DNA from: Montifringilla adamsi
Lineage: Eukaryota > Chordata > Aves > Passeriformes > Passeridae
Length of the DNA: 64,000 bases
Assembly (NCBI GenBank): GCA_017590115.1
Contig: JAGGNK010013559.1
Span: 2,856,305 to 2,920,304, forward strand
Direction: 5' to 3'
Shown here one piece after another: positions 35,401 to 46,700 of this stretch (positions within the stretch are counted from its first letter, which is position 1; the number at the start of each line of letters is the position of its first letter). The notes under the pieces are model-generated. The model saw only the letters and a program-made list of their open reading frames with translations. It was not told the DNA's origin and searched no databases. The position numbers were made by a program, and so were the translations under genes.

Positions 35401-37925
35401 TAAATCTGCCACTCCACGGCAGTAAAACTAAATTCCTTTTTAGTTACATCCAGTCCAACATCTCAGCAGGGTCAGCACATAAGGGAAGTCAATGTTCTCC
35501 CCAAAGCCAACTACACACAGCTCATAAAAGACTCTGTTGGTGCTGCCCTGAAATGCTAGTTCTTGCTTACAAGCCCCAAAAAATGGGCATTTCCCTGCAG
35601 AAGTCAGTTCTTATCAACATGGAGAGATCCTACCAAGCTCCACTCCTCCTATCAACCCCAAAATGCAGTGTGCTGGGAGGGACACGCCTAGCCAGAGGCT
35701 GAAATGAAAACAACAGAGCCCAGCCCTGGTAACTCGGAATAAACGCCTTTTTCTTGGAGCCTGGCTGAACCTCCCAGATAAGAATGACATTTTTTCAGAG
35801 CTGGCTCAAAGACTCCTCAGTCCAGCAGACCCAAGGAGAAAGTTTACAAATAAACAGAAGATATAAACACAGAACTAGGGTCACGCTTGTTTAAATATTC
35901 TCTACCTAAGAGCAGAAGCAGCTCTGCTGTGCTGCTGTTCATAGCAAACATTTTGTACCTTTGAATCCCTAAATAAACCAGCAATTCATGATTCCATTTA
36001 TCCTGGAACGATTTCTTAATGAAGGAATTACGGCTTTGGATTTCAAACCTGACTCAACGGTAGTAAGGTCTCAATTTTCATTCTTAGAGGACTCCCAAAA
36101 TCAGTTGCCACATGATGGTGAGCCACAAATATAGCTCCATCTTCCCTTGAACTCAGGAGAGCTGCACTCAGATGACTCCTGGGTAACACCAGCTTTCTTT
36201 CAACAGCTTTATTTCACAAATCCCAGCCTCCACAAGTTTTTGGTTTTATTGCTGAAGTGCAGGCAAGAAATGAGGCTGACAACACCAGTGGCACCCTGTT
36301 GAAAACTCTCCCTGACAAAACTTCATTTTCATTGACAAGGAAACAGTTACTGCAATTCCTACACAAAGTGGCTTGCAGAGATGCTCTGAACACTGAATTA
36401 AACAGACTGAATCCAGCCCATGTATTCTCAAAGCAGAGAGACTTTGTGTTCTCTTGCAGGCTCAGGTGAAGGAATGGGCAGCTGCAGTCACCAAGACTCC
36501 TCAATTCTCATGTAACATTATGTAATAATAAAACATCTTGTAAGAAAACTAAAACTCCAGGTATTGTCCCATTAAAAGTCAGCATCACCATTTTCAGCCT
36601 CAGCTCCTGCTTGCCTGATTCCACTGAGGTTGGATTTTATTGATACATCACCACGCAAACTGGGCACGCTATAAATCCTTAATCTTGCCCTAAGAAGTTA
36701 ACAGGCTTTAAGGAAAAAACACAGATGAAGACAAATCAAACAAAATATTCATGGCTTTATATTTGTATTTTGCTGGATAGTTCCACTCTACTGACTTGTA
36801 TTCAGTTATGAACAAATGAAGTCACAGTACAGCTTAAAACATTGCAGCTGAAATGTTTCCATATCCCTGCACACAAAAAACCCCAACCCACTACTCTTCA
36901 AACCCTACTGCTCAACAGAACTCCAAATTCCTTCTGTTCCCCCTCAACATTTCCAAAAAGGGAAAAAAAACCCCAGACTCACGCCCCTGAGTTTGCACAG
37001 ACCGAATTTGTTACAACAAAATCCCACAAGGTGATGATTTTCAAATGCATCTTACTCAGGGTAATGTCTATTTTCGCTTTTTAGAAAGTGAGAGGGTTTT
37101 TTTTAAGCTTAAGCTCCTTCCCTTCTGCCAGAACTCAACAAGAGCCAGAACACATTTAAAACCCATCTAAAGGACAGATCAGTGGACAAAAGTACAGCTG
37201 AACACGAGCACTACTGAACCAATTAAAGGGGAAAAGAAACCTCCCAGCTCCACATCTGCTGAGGGAACAGAGCCCTGATGAAAGAGCCCAGCAACACTTT
37301 CAGTTCATAAGGACTATTTTGGTAGCAAAAGAAATGACAGATAATGCCCAAGTTTTCAGAGCAGAAAGATACTTTTGTGAGCTGTTTGGCAGCCACAGAG
37401 ATTCACACTGCTCCTTCTGCTGCTCCTACAGTACTTACCCGTCAGAATTTTCATGAGGGAAACTAAAATGGAAACGTGCAGGAGGAGGCAGAGCAAAGCG
37501 TGTGTGGCTTGACTTATCAGAGTACAAGGTGACACGGCAGAACGCTTCAACCCTTTGTAAAGTAACTTTTTTTTTTTTATTAAAACACGAGCTGAGGGCA
37601 GTAAGATGGGATTCCTGAGGCTGCCAGCAAGTTCTGCACTGAGCGCAGCACATCGTTTTCATGCTCAGAAAAAACAATAATGTCAAGAAGCCTCCACAAA
37701 GCTGCAAAATCCCACTTTTAAAATCTGTTCTCTGTAGGGAGGTATCAGACCCCAGCACAGTTCTCACTCCCACACAGCACAATGTAAAGACAGAGATGAC
37801 TTAAAATACTCACATGAGGTCTTGAGAGGGAAGGAAGTCCCGAAGGGCTCCGTTCTTCATTTGTAGGCTCTGGGTATCTACACTCATCTATCCTCATATA
37901 GGAGTCGTATAATCCATCTCCAATC
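32469..37925 (-). CDS. DYRK3: Dual-specificity tyrosine-phosphorylation-regulated kinase 3 (first exon unresolved)
   Basis: DYRK3 is a CMGC-family kinase that autophosphorylates on tyrosine and then acts on Ser/Thr. It is known to dissolve stress granules and mitotic condensates and to act in mTORC1 signalling. Coding exons seen are 37925-37814 (112 nt; [13 protein letters not shown]) and 34034-32469 (522 codons including the TAG). They join in phase 0 at consensus sites (CAT|GTGAGT and TTGTAG|GTTTCT), giving SRPH-VSINKLI. The large exon carries the DYRK-homology box ([16 protein letters not shown]), the glycine loop GKGSFGQV, the ATP lysine in LALKMV, the catalytic loop [14 protein letters not shown] with the activation-loop YTY, and a C-terminus ending [10 protein letters not shown], as in DYRK3. 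The length fits the human protein of about 588 residues once about 28 N-terminal residues are added. The first exon was not identified. DYRK2 is excluded by the neighbouring genes and the N-terminal segment. It diverges from EIF2D. Confidence 0.94.
34035..37813 (-). other. DYRK3: DYRK3 intron before the last exon
   Basis: A 3.8 kb intron bounded by a GTGAGT donor (37813) and a TTGTAG acceptor (34035). It contains one reverse CR1 fragment (34625-34990). Otherwise I see only AT-rich unique sequence with no conserved coding segment. Confidence 0.8.
34625..34990 (-). mobile_element. CR1-like LINE fragment with an internal 67-bp duplication
   Basis: Reverse-complement CR1 landmarks: TACAGAATATCCTGAGCTGG, AAGGGACCCACAAAAATCAT, and CACCACCCTCTGGGGGAAGA later. 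Within it, 34674-34740 is repeated exactly or nearly so at 34741-34807 (CCCTCCCAGTCCCTGAGAGC), so the copy has suffered a local tandem duplication. Confidence 0.85.
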
Positions 37926-38289
37926 CTGCCTGGAATGGTCCCACACACAAACCAGTTATTCACAACAATTCACACCGACAGAGCCAAAAGCTTAAGTGCA
38001 CATTTTAGTCCGTAAAATCATTGATTCTCTTTCATTCATTAAATGATCTTTGGAATTTAACTGAATTTTCAAACCGCAGGAGTGCGATGCTTCTGGGAAA
38101 TCTTAATTCGAGATACTTTTAATTTAGAGGTTCTTTTTTGTTAATCAACTTCTGCACTGCAAAAAAAAATACATCCCTAAGAATCATTGACCACCATTCT
38201 CCCCCCTTCCCCTTAATCAGGATAATCCCAAACGAGCAGAAAGCGAGCAAACACTTAAACACTTGATAGGACTACCCTTTAAAGCAGGT

Positions 38290-38600
38290 TATCCCTTAAA
38301 AATGAGATGTGAGAATTACAGCTGCAAAAGCGTGGGGAAGGGGAAAAAAAAAAAAAAAAGGCGGCGTCTCTCGCTGTCGGCTGCTCAAGAACTTAAAATC
38401 GCGACGCCTATCGCGACAGACCCGACGGACGGCTGGGACCACGCGGGGGGCTCGGCGGCCGCCGACCCAAACCGCATCCCCCCCTTTTCCCCCCAACCCC
38501 GCGGGACCCCCGGCCGCCCCGCCCGCGCCTGCGCAGCGCCGCCGGGGCGGGATCGCGCCCGGGGCTGCGGAGCTCCCGCGGTCGGCTTGCTTCTCCTCTG
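38290..38600 (-). promoter_or_regulatory. DYRK3: GC-rich region, probable DYRK3 promoter and first exon
   Basis: The base composition changes abruptly to CpG-rich about 400-700 bp upstream of the DYRK3 exon at 37925. On the minus strand there are two ATG starts (MGGKGGDAVWV and MRFGSAAAEPP) and, after a long T/C tract, a strong acceptor-like TTTTGCAG (about 38321). Human DYRK3 begins MGG, but no donor of the right phase joins either frame to exon 37925-37814, so this is a location guess only. Confidence 0.45.
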
Positions 38601-39070
38601 AGCTATACCCGCCCTACGGGACCCTCGTACACAGGGCTGCGGAGCTCCAGCGCTCCCTCGCTTCTCCCCTGAGCTAATCCCGCCCTACGGGATCCCTTCA
38701 CCCGAGGCTGCGGAGCTCCAGCGCTCCCTCGCTTCTCCCCCCAGCTGAACCCGCCCTAGGGGACCCCCCCTCCCGGGGCTGCCGAGCACCCGCGCTCCCT
38801 CGCTTCTCCCCTGTGCTAATCCCGCCCTACGGGATCCCTTCACCCGAGGCTGCGGAGCTCCAGCGCTCCCTCGCTTCTACCCTCAGGGAAACCCCCGCAC
38901 ACCGCGGAGTGCTCGGCCTGGGGGAGAGGAGGCGCCGGGGCGGGATCGCGCCCGAGGCTGCGGAGCTCCAGCGGTCGCCTCGCTTCTCCCCTCAGCCAAG
39001 CTCCACACCCGAGGCTGCGGAGCTCCAGCACTCCGTCGCTTTTCTCCTCATCCGAACCCGCCCCGCGGGG
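38541..39070. repeat. CpG-rich minisatellite, about 71-bp unit x 7
   Basis: Units contain GGCTGCGGAGCTCCAGCGC, TCCCTCGCTTCTCCCC and CCCGCCCTACGGGAT. They start near 38562, 38634, 38705, 38777, 38848, 38956 and 39013. A larger block (GCCGGGGCGGGATCGCGCCC) is repeated at 38541 and 38933. It sits in the DYRK3-EIF2D divergent interval. Confidence 0.93.
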
Positions 39071-39159
39071 CCTCCACACTCCGCGGAGTGCTGGGCATAG
39101 AGGAAAGGAGGCTCCTCACACCGAGGTGTGGAGGGAACGCTCAGTAGTAGAGCAGTTGC

Positions 39160-39785
39160 AAAGAGGCGGATGGAGGCAAAAGCCTGAGTGCTGCATGTGG
39201 GGGGATCTGGCACAGCGCAGGCTGCCTGACCCTGCCAGCCGCTCTGCAGCAATTGATTTGGAATAAAAAGTCCAGGGCAACGTTCAGCTCCCCACGAGCA
39301 GCCATGGATTTCACCTGGTACAGAGGGAGTTACAGAGCTGGAGGCATGGGTGGCGTTTTGGAACATGAGAGCTCTCTAATGAGATGTAGGAGGTGTATTT
39401 ATTTCCACAGACTGCCCTTAAATTAATAAAAAAAATAAAAATCAAGTGGAGTCTGACTTTCTGGCTCTGCACAACTCCCTGCGAGGAGGGGACAGCCAGG
39501 GGGAATTTGGGATCTTATCCCAGGGAACAGGGACAGGAGGAGAGGGAACATCTCTGGTTCCTCAGGCAGGGCTGGGGAGGCTCAGGTTGGACATCAGCAG
39601 GAATTTCCTCCTGGAAAGGGCTGGAAGGGGCTGCCCAGGGGGGTTTGGAGTGCCCATCCCTGGAGGGGTCCAAGGAAGGATGGATGTGGCACTCAGTGCT
39701 CTGGGCTAAGGACAGCTTGGACATGGGGCACAGATTGGACTTGATCCTGGAGGGATTTTCCAATCTCCATAACTCTGTGATCCTG
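39160..39785 (+). repeat. Composite repeat, copy 2 (unknown unit plus CR1 3' end)
   Basis: It matches 27905-28505 along its length in the same orientation, including the A-rich tract near 39425 and the same entry point into CR1 sequence (CTCTGCACAACTCCCTGCGA). It has small indels relative to copy 1. Confidence 0.85.
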
Positions 39786-40011
39786 GGAAGGCTGCAATTA
39801 CTACAGTACTCCTGTAATACTCCTACCCATTCCACACTCCTCAATCTCCAGCTAGAAATCGATCAGGAACACTCGAGCAAATGTATAAATCACAGCAAGA
39901 ATGCCCAGCTGCCAGAGCACATTAACCAGAAAACAGCTCAGAAATTTAAGCACAAAATAAGCCCCACATTTCTGAGAACCCCTCGTGTGGAGGAGCCCGG
40001 GGGGCGCCATG

Positions 40012-40520
40012 GCAGGACCCCAGACCCCTGGCAGGGAGACCAAGACCCCCTCAGGAAACCGGCGTTTGGGAGACCGGGACCCCCCGTCAAGGAGCTGGGG
40101 CGGGGCTACCGGGATCCCCTCAAGGAGCTGGGGTGGGGGGACCGGGACCCCCTCAGGGAGATGGGGACCCCCTCAAGGAGCCGGGGCAGGGTGAGCAGGA
40201 CCCCTCAGGGAACCGGCGTTGGGGGGACCCGGACCCCCTCAAGGAGCTGAGATGGGGAGACCAAGACCCCCTCAAGGAGATGGGGTGCAGGTCTCCAACG
40301 CGGGCGAGGGGGACCGAGACCCCCTCAAGGAGTCGGGGCAGGGGAGACCGAGACCCCCTCAAGGAGCTGGGGCGGGGGGACCGGGACTCCCTCAAGGAGT
40401 TGCGGCAGGGAGACCGGGACCCCTGAGGGAGCCAGCGCTGGGGGGACCGGGACCCCCTCAAGGAACCGGAGCAGGGGGACCGGGGCTCTTCAGGAAGCTG
40501 GGGCGGGGGTCCCCAAGCGG
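40012..40520. repeat. G-rich minisatellite immediately upstream of EIF2D
   Basis: Imperfect units of about 30 bp of the type GGGACCGGGACCCCCTCAAG followed by GAGCTGGGGC. Many G runs of four or more lie on the plus strand. The array ends about 150 bp before the EIF2D start codon and is open in several frames, which yields false proline- and glycine-rich ORFs. Confidence 0.93.
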
Positions 40521-40524
40521 GCGA

Positions 40525-40760
40525 GAGGGTCCGGGAGCCCTGATGGCAGCGGGGCGAGGGTCGCGGGGGCTCGGCGCGGCCGGGCGCCGTTTCCAGCCGG
40601 ACGCTTTATGGGCGCGGACGGCGCCATGGCGGCCGCCGCGGGCTGAGGGGACGGTGCGGGCCCGCCATGTTCGCCAGGGCGTTCCGCGTGAGGGCCAACA
40701 CCAACATCAAGGGCTCGGACCGGTGAGTGCCGCGCCGGGACCCCGCAGGGACCCCCGCCG
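40525..40760 (+). promoter_or_regulatory. EIF2D: CpG-rich promoter/first exon of EIF2D
   Basis: A dense CpG segment around the start codon and exon 1 donor. No TATA box stands out at a convincing distance. The transcription start must lie within or just upstream of this block. Confidence 0.6.
40608..40646 (+). CDS. Upstream ORF in the EIF2D leader (12 codons)
   Basis: ATG at 40608 opens a 12-codon frame (MGADGAMAAAAG) ending with TGA at 40644-40646. A second in-frame ATG at 40626 has a strong context (GCGCCATGG). Only 20 nt separate the stop from the main EIF2D ATG. It is an uORF only if transcription starts upstream of it, which cannot be seen here. Confidence 0.5.
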   Translation: MGADGAMAAAAG

Positions 40761-43700
40761 GGCCGGGGGTGCGCGCGGGGCTCGGCCCCGGGGTCGCGGT
40801 CGGCGATGCCCCGGGAGTAGCTGCTTCCACCCCCTGCTTGTGATACACTCCCGGCCTGAGCACGGAGCGTGCGTTTCGCTGGAAGGTGCTGCCGTAATTA
40901 AGCCAGGCTTAATTGAAATGTTATGCCGAGGCCTGGATGAGGCCTTCTGTGCTTATTTATAGCAGCGTTCAGTGTCTAACGGGGCTGTAAGTGAGCTGAA
41001 GAGGGGTTTTGGATAAGAGCGTGGAGTGACAGGACTAGGGGGAATGGCTTTAAGCTGGAGGAGGGTAGGTTTATATTGGATATGAGGAAGAAATTATTCC
41101 CTGTGAGGGTGGAGAGGTGCTGGCACAGGGTGCCCAGAGCAGCTGTGGGTGATTGCCCCATCTCTGGAAGTGTCCAAGGCCAGGCTGGATGGGACTTGGA
41201 GCCACCTGGGATAGTGGAAGGTGTCCCCACCATGGCAGGGGTGGGACTGAATGGGATTTAAAGTCTCTTTGAACCCTAACCATCTGTAATTCTCTAATTC
41301 TTTATGTTCCTGAGCAGCACTGCTGGGCTGACCTCGTGATTGTTCAGGTTCACTGAACACTGCTGTGAATGACCACAAACCCCCCTGTGCTGGTCACTGG
41401 GGCTTAAACTTCAATTACAACTGTGGGACAGAGAAATCTGGCTGTCCCCTGCTCCAGCTGTGTGTGACAGGCTGGGCAGAGCCAGTGTGGCACTCCCAGG
41501 TTGAAATCACAGCACAAAACAGAGGCACAGGCAGCAAACAGAAGCTGAGAGCAGATGTTTAAAGAAGATAGGAGCAGGGCAAGTGTATTTAGCCCTTTCA
41601 TGGTATTCTTACGTGATTTGTAAACCCAGACACAAATGCTTCAAATTATCACCTGTGAAGAGGTGGGAATCTCAGGAACAGCCGACAAAACAGTAACAGC
41701 AGATGTAGGAATTAGTTTGAGGGATGGCTAGGCAGCTTTGTAACACATTTGGGATTTTGTCATTGCAGGAGGAAGCTACGAAGTGATGTGGCAGCAGCTT
41801 TTCCCAGCCTGAGCACTGAACAACTGGCTGAGTTGGTTCCAAACAAGGAAGAGCTCAATGTCATCAAAATATACTCTCACAAAGGGGAGGCCATCACTGT
41901 TTACATGAACCACAGGAACCCAATACTGTTTGAAGTTGAGAAAGTTCTGTATCCAACAGGTAGGGGGAAGGGATTGGAGTAATCCTCCCTCTTTGCTTAC
42001 CTTCCCAGTTAATTATTGTGGCGTTGTTTTGATTTCACATTTCTTTATTATCCAATTAAGTGTTTTATTATCTAATTAATTTTAATCTCCTTGGTCATCC
42101 GATGAGAGTTTAGTCTTAAATATGAAAAGAAACAGCAACTAGAGATGTTCTTAATGATGCATTTTAAAATGTACTTCTGTTTTGGCACAGTGTACACTCT
42201 GTGGGTCTACCCAGACCTTCTCCCTGCCTTTGCAACATGGCCCCCAGTGCTACAGAAACTTGCAGGAGGTGCAGGTAAGAGCACCAGAACTTTGCACTAC
42301 AAAAAGGATTTGCCTTCAGGGCTTTTTAGGTGTTTTCCTTCACAGTTGCAAAAATGTACCTGAAACAAGTAGAAGGAACAAATACTCAAAACCAATTTGT
42401 GGTAGTGGTGCCCTAGAAAGGAAATAAATCAGCTGTAAAAAGAGTTAGTGAACAAAGGAAAGTAGGTGAAGGTGTTTAAAGGCAGTAACCTGCTCTGTGT
42501 GGGAGGCTCGGATTTGGAAATCCCTTCTCAAGGTGATGAGCAGCCCTGAACTGGGACACAGAGCTGCCCGTGCCATTGCTCTGTCCCTTTTGAAAGTTCC
42601 TTTGCTGCCACCCTGCCTCCTGTCAGTGCCCAGGTGAATAAGCTCATCCTGTGGATAGGAAGGAAATTTATTTTGGAAGCTGTAGTGCAATCACTGTCAG
42701 CCAGACCGTGGATTGTGCAGGTGGGTTGGAGCTGAATTCCTGGGTTACTGGCTCTACCACCTCATTATGGATCAAGACTAACAGGAAAGGAGTCTGTTTT
42801 CTGGAACCTGCTTTGGATGCAGTTCAGACTCAAGAGAATCAGCCCATTATAAAGTTTAAATTGCTGAACTGCTCAAGCAGAAAAAGATTAAATTTGAGCT
42901 GCTGCAGCCTTGGTCTCTACCTGGACGTGCTCACGTAGGAAGGGCTGTCTTTTTCCATGACACAGCATCCAAAGTGGAACTCAGGTCTCTCTGCTTTGTT
43001 TGCTTTTGGGGAAAATAAAGTGCTCGAGTGTGGAGCTGTGATAGACATCTGAGAGAGTCTCGCTGCTGACTTGTAATGACCCAGTTTCTGGGGAAAAAGA
43101 CTTCCTAATGGGGCAGGACATTGATGAAAGAGGCCTGCGGGTCATTCATCGCCCCTGGCAACCAGGCTACCTCTGTGCAGGATCCGAAGATAAGGAGCTG
43201 GCCAGGAGACAATGGCCACAAAGGCAGGGGGAGAGGTAGAGCCAGTCCTCAGAAGGGAGAGGAAAGGCACCAGGCTCTCCAGCGATGCAGACTGGAGCAC
43301 TGGAGGAGATTCAGTTCCTAAAACAGCATGTTTTGGGATATCTCTTCCATAAATTCAAATACCTGCTGTCTGCCCTGGTAATTTACATAATTTAATGCTG
43401 CTTACGTCGTCACATTAAGGCCTTGATGTGGTTTCTGTCCCCAGCCATGTGGAGCTCTGGTGGCAGTTGCAGAGTTCATTCTAAACTTGATAAAAATAGT
43501 TGTGACAATGATCAGGGGGAAGAATCTTGGCTTTCTTCAGGCTCCACATTAAATCAGGGATGCTGAGAAAAATGTGAGATGCCTGCAAAGCCAAGGCATG
43601 GAACAGCTCAGACTGGAGCCTGCAGAGAGCTGCAGTGAGGGAGAGCAGCTGCTGTTCCCATCCCTTGGTGAGGACATCGTGCCACGCCTGCAGCGTGGAA

Positions 43701-46700
43701 AGCTCTGCTTTGCTCACATTCCAGTCTGGTCATCCCAGGTGTGGGAAGCTGAAGGAAGCAGGGGTGTAGTTTCTGTCCAAAACAGCAAGGAGGCAGCTCC
43801 CTGAGAATTCCCAGCTGGCTGCAGCTGATGTGGCACATTCAGGAGGGATGGAGCAGCAGTGGCAACTTTGAGGCAATGCTCTCTCCTGGGAAAAAGCTGC
43901 TGGGGTAACCTTCCTTGGGAAGGGTAAATGGGTTATTCTTGATACATCTCCTTGTTCATTTCCCTTTCCATGCCATTAATGAAGAGCCTTGCTTGGAGCT
44001 TGTTAAAAACAGTCCCTCAGGTCTGACAGGGCTGAGCAAGCTTCACTCCTTTGCAGTTTTTTAGGATGTGCCCAGCAGCCTTACGGAATTGGATCCCGCA
44101 CTCCACGGGGAAGAAGAAGTGCTTTAGGAGGAGAAACAGAGAATCCTGTTCTCCCTGGCGTGTGCTCAGCTCGTGTTTTTGCTGAGTAACGGGAGGGAGG
44201 GGGGCGGAGGAGGCGGTGCCTGAGCGTTTCATTGAGAAATGGATGCGCTTCATTCTTCCCGCAGACCTGATGCTGCCAGGAGTTGTGGTGCCACCTTCTG
44301 GCCTCCCTCAAGTGCAACGGGGCACGCTCTGTGCTGTCACCCTGCTGGGAAACAGGTACAGAGGATTCTCCGATCCACAGCCTGTCCAGAAACTAAAAAT
44401 GAAGTGAAGGAGTTTGGGGAAAACAAAGCAGGAGTGTTGTCCTGCATATGATGCACCGGGAACCTCAGCAGTGGAAGATACAGCAGGAAAAAACCCTTAA
44501 TTTTTTGGGTTAGGATATGTTTGAACTGAAGTGGGAAGCTTTGTAAATTGGTTCTTTTGGACCAATTTGGACCAATATTTTTAACAAAATGTTGTATTCT
44601 GCACAATTGTCTTTGTGTGTATGTGGAAATTCTGAGTGAGGGAGTGTTAAAGCCATAGGTTTCCTCTCACTGCTGGTCTCTTCTGGCAGTGCATGTGCTT
44701 CTTGTAATTTATTAAAAGCAAGAATGTGTTACTGCACAACCTTCATTTCATCCAGGCTTGGGATTCTTTGGAAAACCTTATATACCAGAAGGATAACAAA
44801 AAAATATGTAAATGCTTGAAAAAACCCCACATTGTAAAGAACAAGGAGGTTGTAAAATAAATTCAGTCTGACACATTAACACAGCCTGTGTGCAGTAACA
44901 CAACATGTTTGTGTTGTCCTGCTCCAACATTCCCTTCTTTTTCCAGAGCTCCCGTGGCAGTTGGAGTTGCCACCATGTCCACAGAGGGGATGCTGGCTGC
45001 TGGAATGAAAGGGAAGGGCATTGCTGTGCTGCACACTCACCTGGATCACCTCTGGTGGGTAATCTTGGGGAAAATGTGCAACTGGTCTCATGTGTTTACT
45101 GAAATCCAAATCTCTGCCCCACTAAGATGAATCTGTCAGGCCAACTTAGTGAATGGTTTGGTACAGCTTAGATAGGACCTTTATTTAGAATTTATGGAGG
45201 TAGATGAGTTCAAAGTAAATTTTACAGTTCCGAGATTACAGAAAATGACCCGTGCAGGTGCCAGTTCCTTTATTCAAAGTGACATCTGTTCACTGTCCTG
45301 TGGTTGAAAGCAGCAAAAGGAAAGCTGTGTTCTGCTTTTTCTTCCTTTTGTAGGGAATATGGTGACAAATCTTCTCCTCCTACCTTAGCTCCCTTGGTAA
45401 CAGATTCTGCTGCAATGGAGAGTGCTGGAGACAAGGAGGAGCTGCAGGGGAAGGAGCCTGGCAGCAGCTGCTCCCCTGAGCCAGAGCCACACGTGGACAT
45501 CAGGGATTTGAGCCTGAGGGACAGAGACACTTGTGCAGAACTGCTGGGGAAGGAGGAGCTCCATGAGAACAGAGCTGCAGAACCAGCTGAGGATGCCAGC
45601 ACAGAGGACCAGCAGGAGGCTGAGGACAGCAGGACCCCACAAGGTGTTTTTGGATCCCAGTGAAACCAAATCATGCCCCTTTGGTTTGCTGAAGCCCACA
45701 GACAACTCACTGCCTACCTGTCCTTTTTTCTCCCTGCAGAGCAAATGGATGCATTGTTTAATCAGTGCTTTTTCCATGCCTTAAAATGCAGAGTAAAGAA
45801 GTCAGATCTCCCTCTGCTCACCAGCACATTTCTAGGCAGCCACATGGTCTCCTGCTGGTACGTGGGAAGGAGATGGAATTGGGATTTGCATGCTGGGATT
45901 TGGTCTTTAAAACGTGGAGAGTGTGTGGGATATTTAGGAAGAAGGTTTTGAGTAAAAAATAAAATCCAGTTCTTAAATAAGGTTATGCTCACTTCTGCCC
46001 TCAAGTACTTTGATCAAATACAATCCTTATATTAAATACTTGGATGTAAGGATTGTCCAGACCTGGATTTGCACTTGGGAGCCAACTTGACTTGGCTGAG
46101 ATTGGTTTCACCATGGTTTAGTCACCTGAGTGGCTGCTTGCCTGCCCACAAGATCATCAGCACTAATTTCACTCATCACATTCTGTTTATCAGCTTCTTT
46201 GGAGTAGTTCTTCCTCTGTGTGATTTGTATTCCTGCTGTTAAGAAACTTCTAGCATAAGTAGCAAGATTTAAGAAGAAATGAAGGGTGACTTATAACTAA
46301 AGAACTTTAAAAAAATCCATTTACAGCCCTGCTGGAAAACAACTGGACATAAAGAAATCAAGCTATAAGAAGGTGAGATTTTTCTGTTGGTTTGGGTATT
46401 TTTTTAAAATTAATTTTAATAAGTAACAGAAGAAGAGAAAAAGTTTGAAACACAAGAGAATGAGATTAAAATGCTTGACTCCACATTTCTGATTTTTGCT
46501 TCCTTCAGTTCTCTAAATTCCTGCAATGCATGCAGCACCAGAGGATCTTACAAGTGAAGGAGCTGAGCAAAGGTGTGGAGAGCATCGTGGACGTGGACTG
46601 GAAACACCCAGAGTACGTAGAATATCACAGTCTTTAAAAGAGCTGGGAGGTTCTGAAAGAAGGGAGTGGAATCTGCTGCCTCCAGCTCTGTTTCCATCCC

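Noticed and set aside
39393..40962. Open frames of about 250-285 codons upstream of EIF2D
   Set aside because: They combine CR1 sequence with the G-rich minisatellite and lack any conserved domain.
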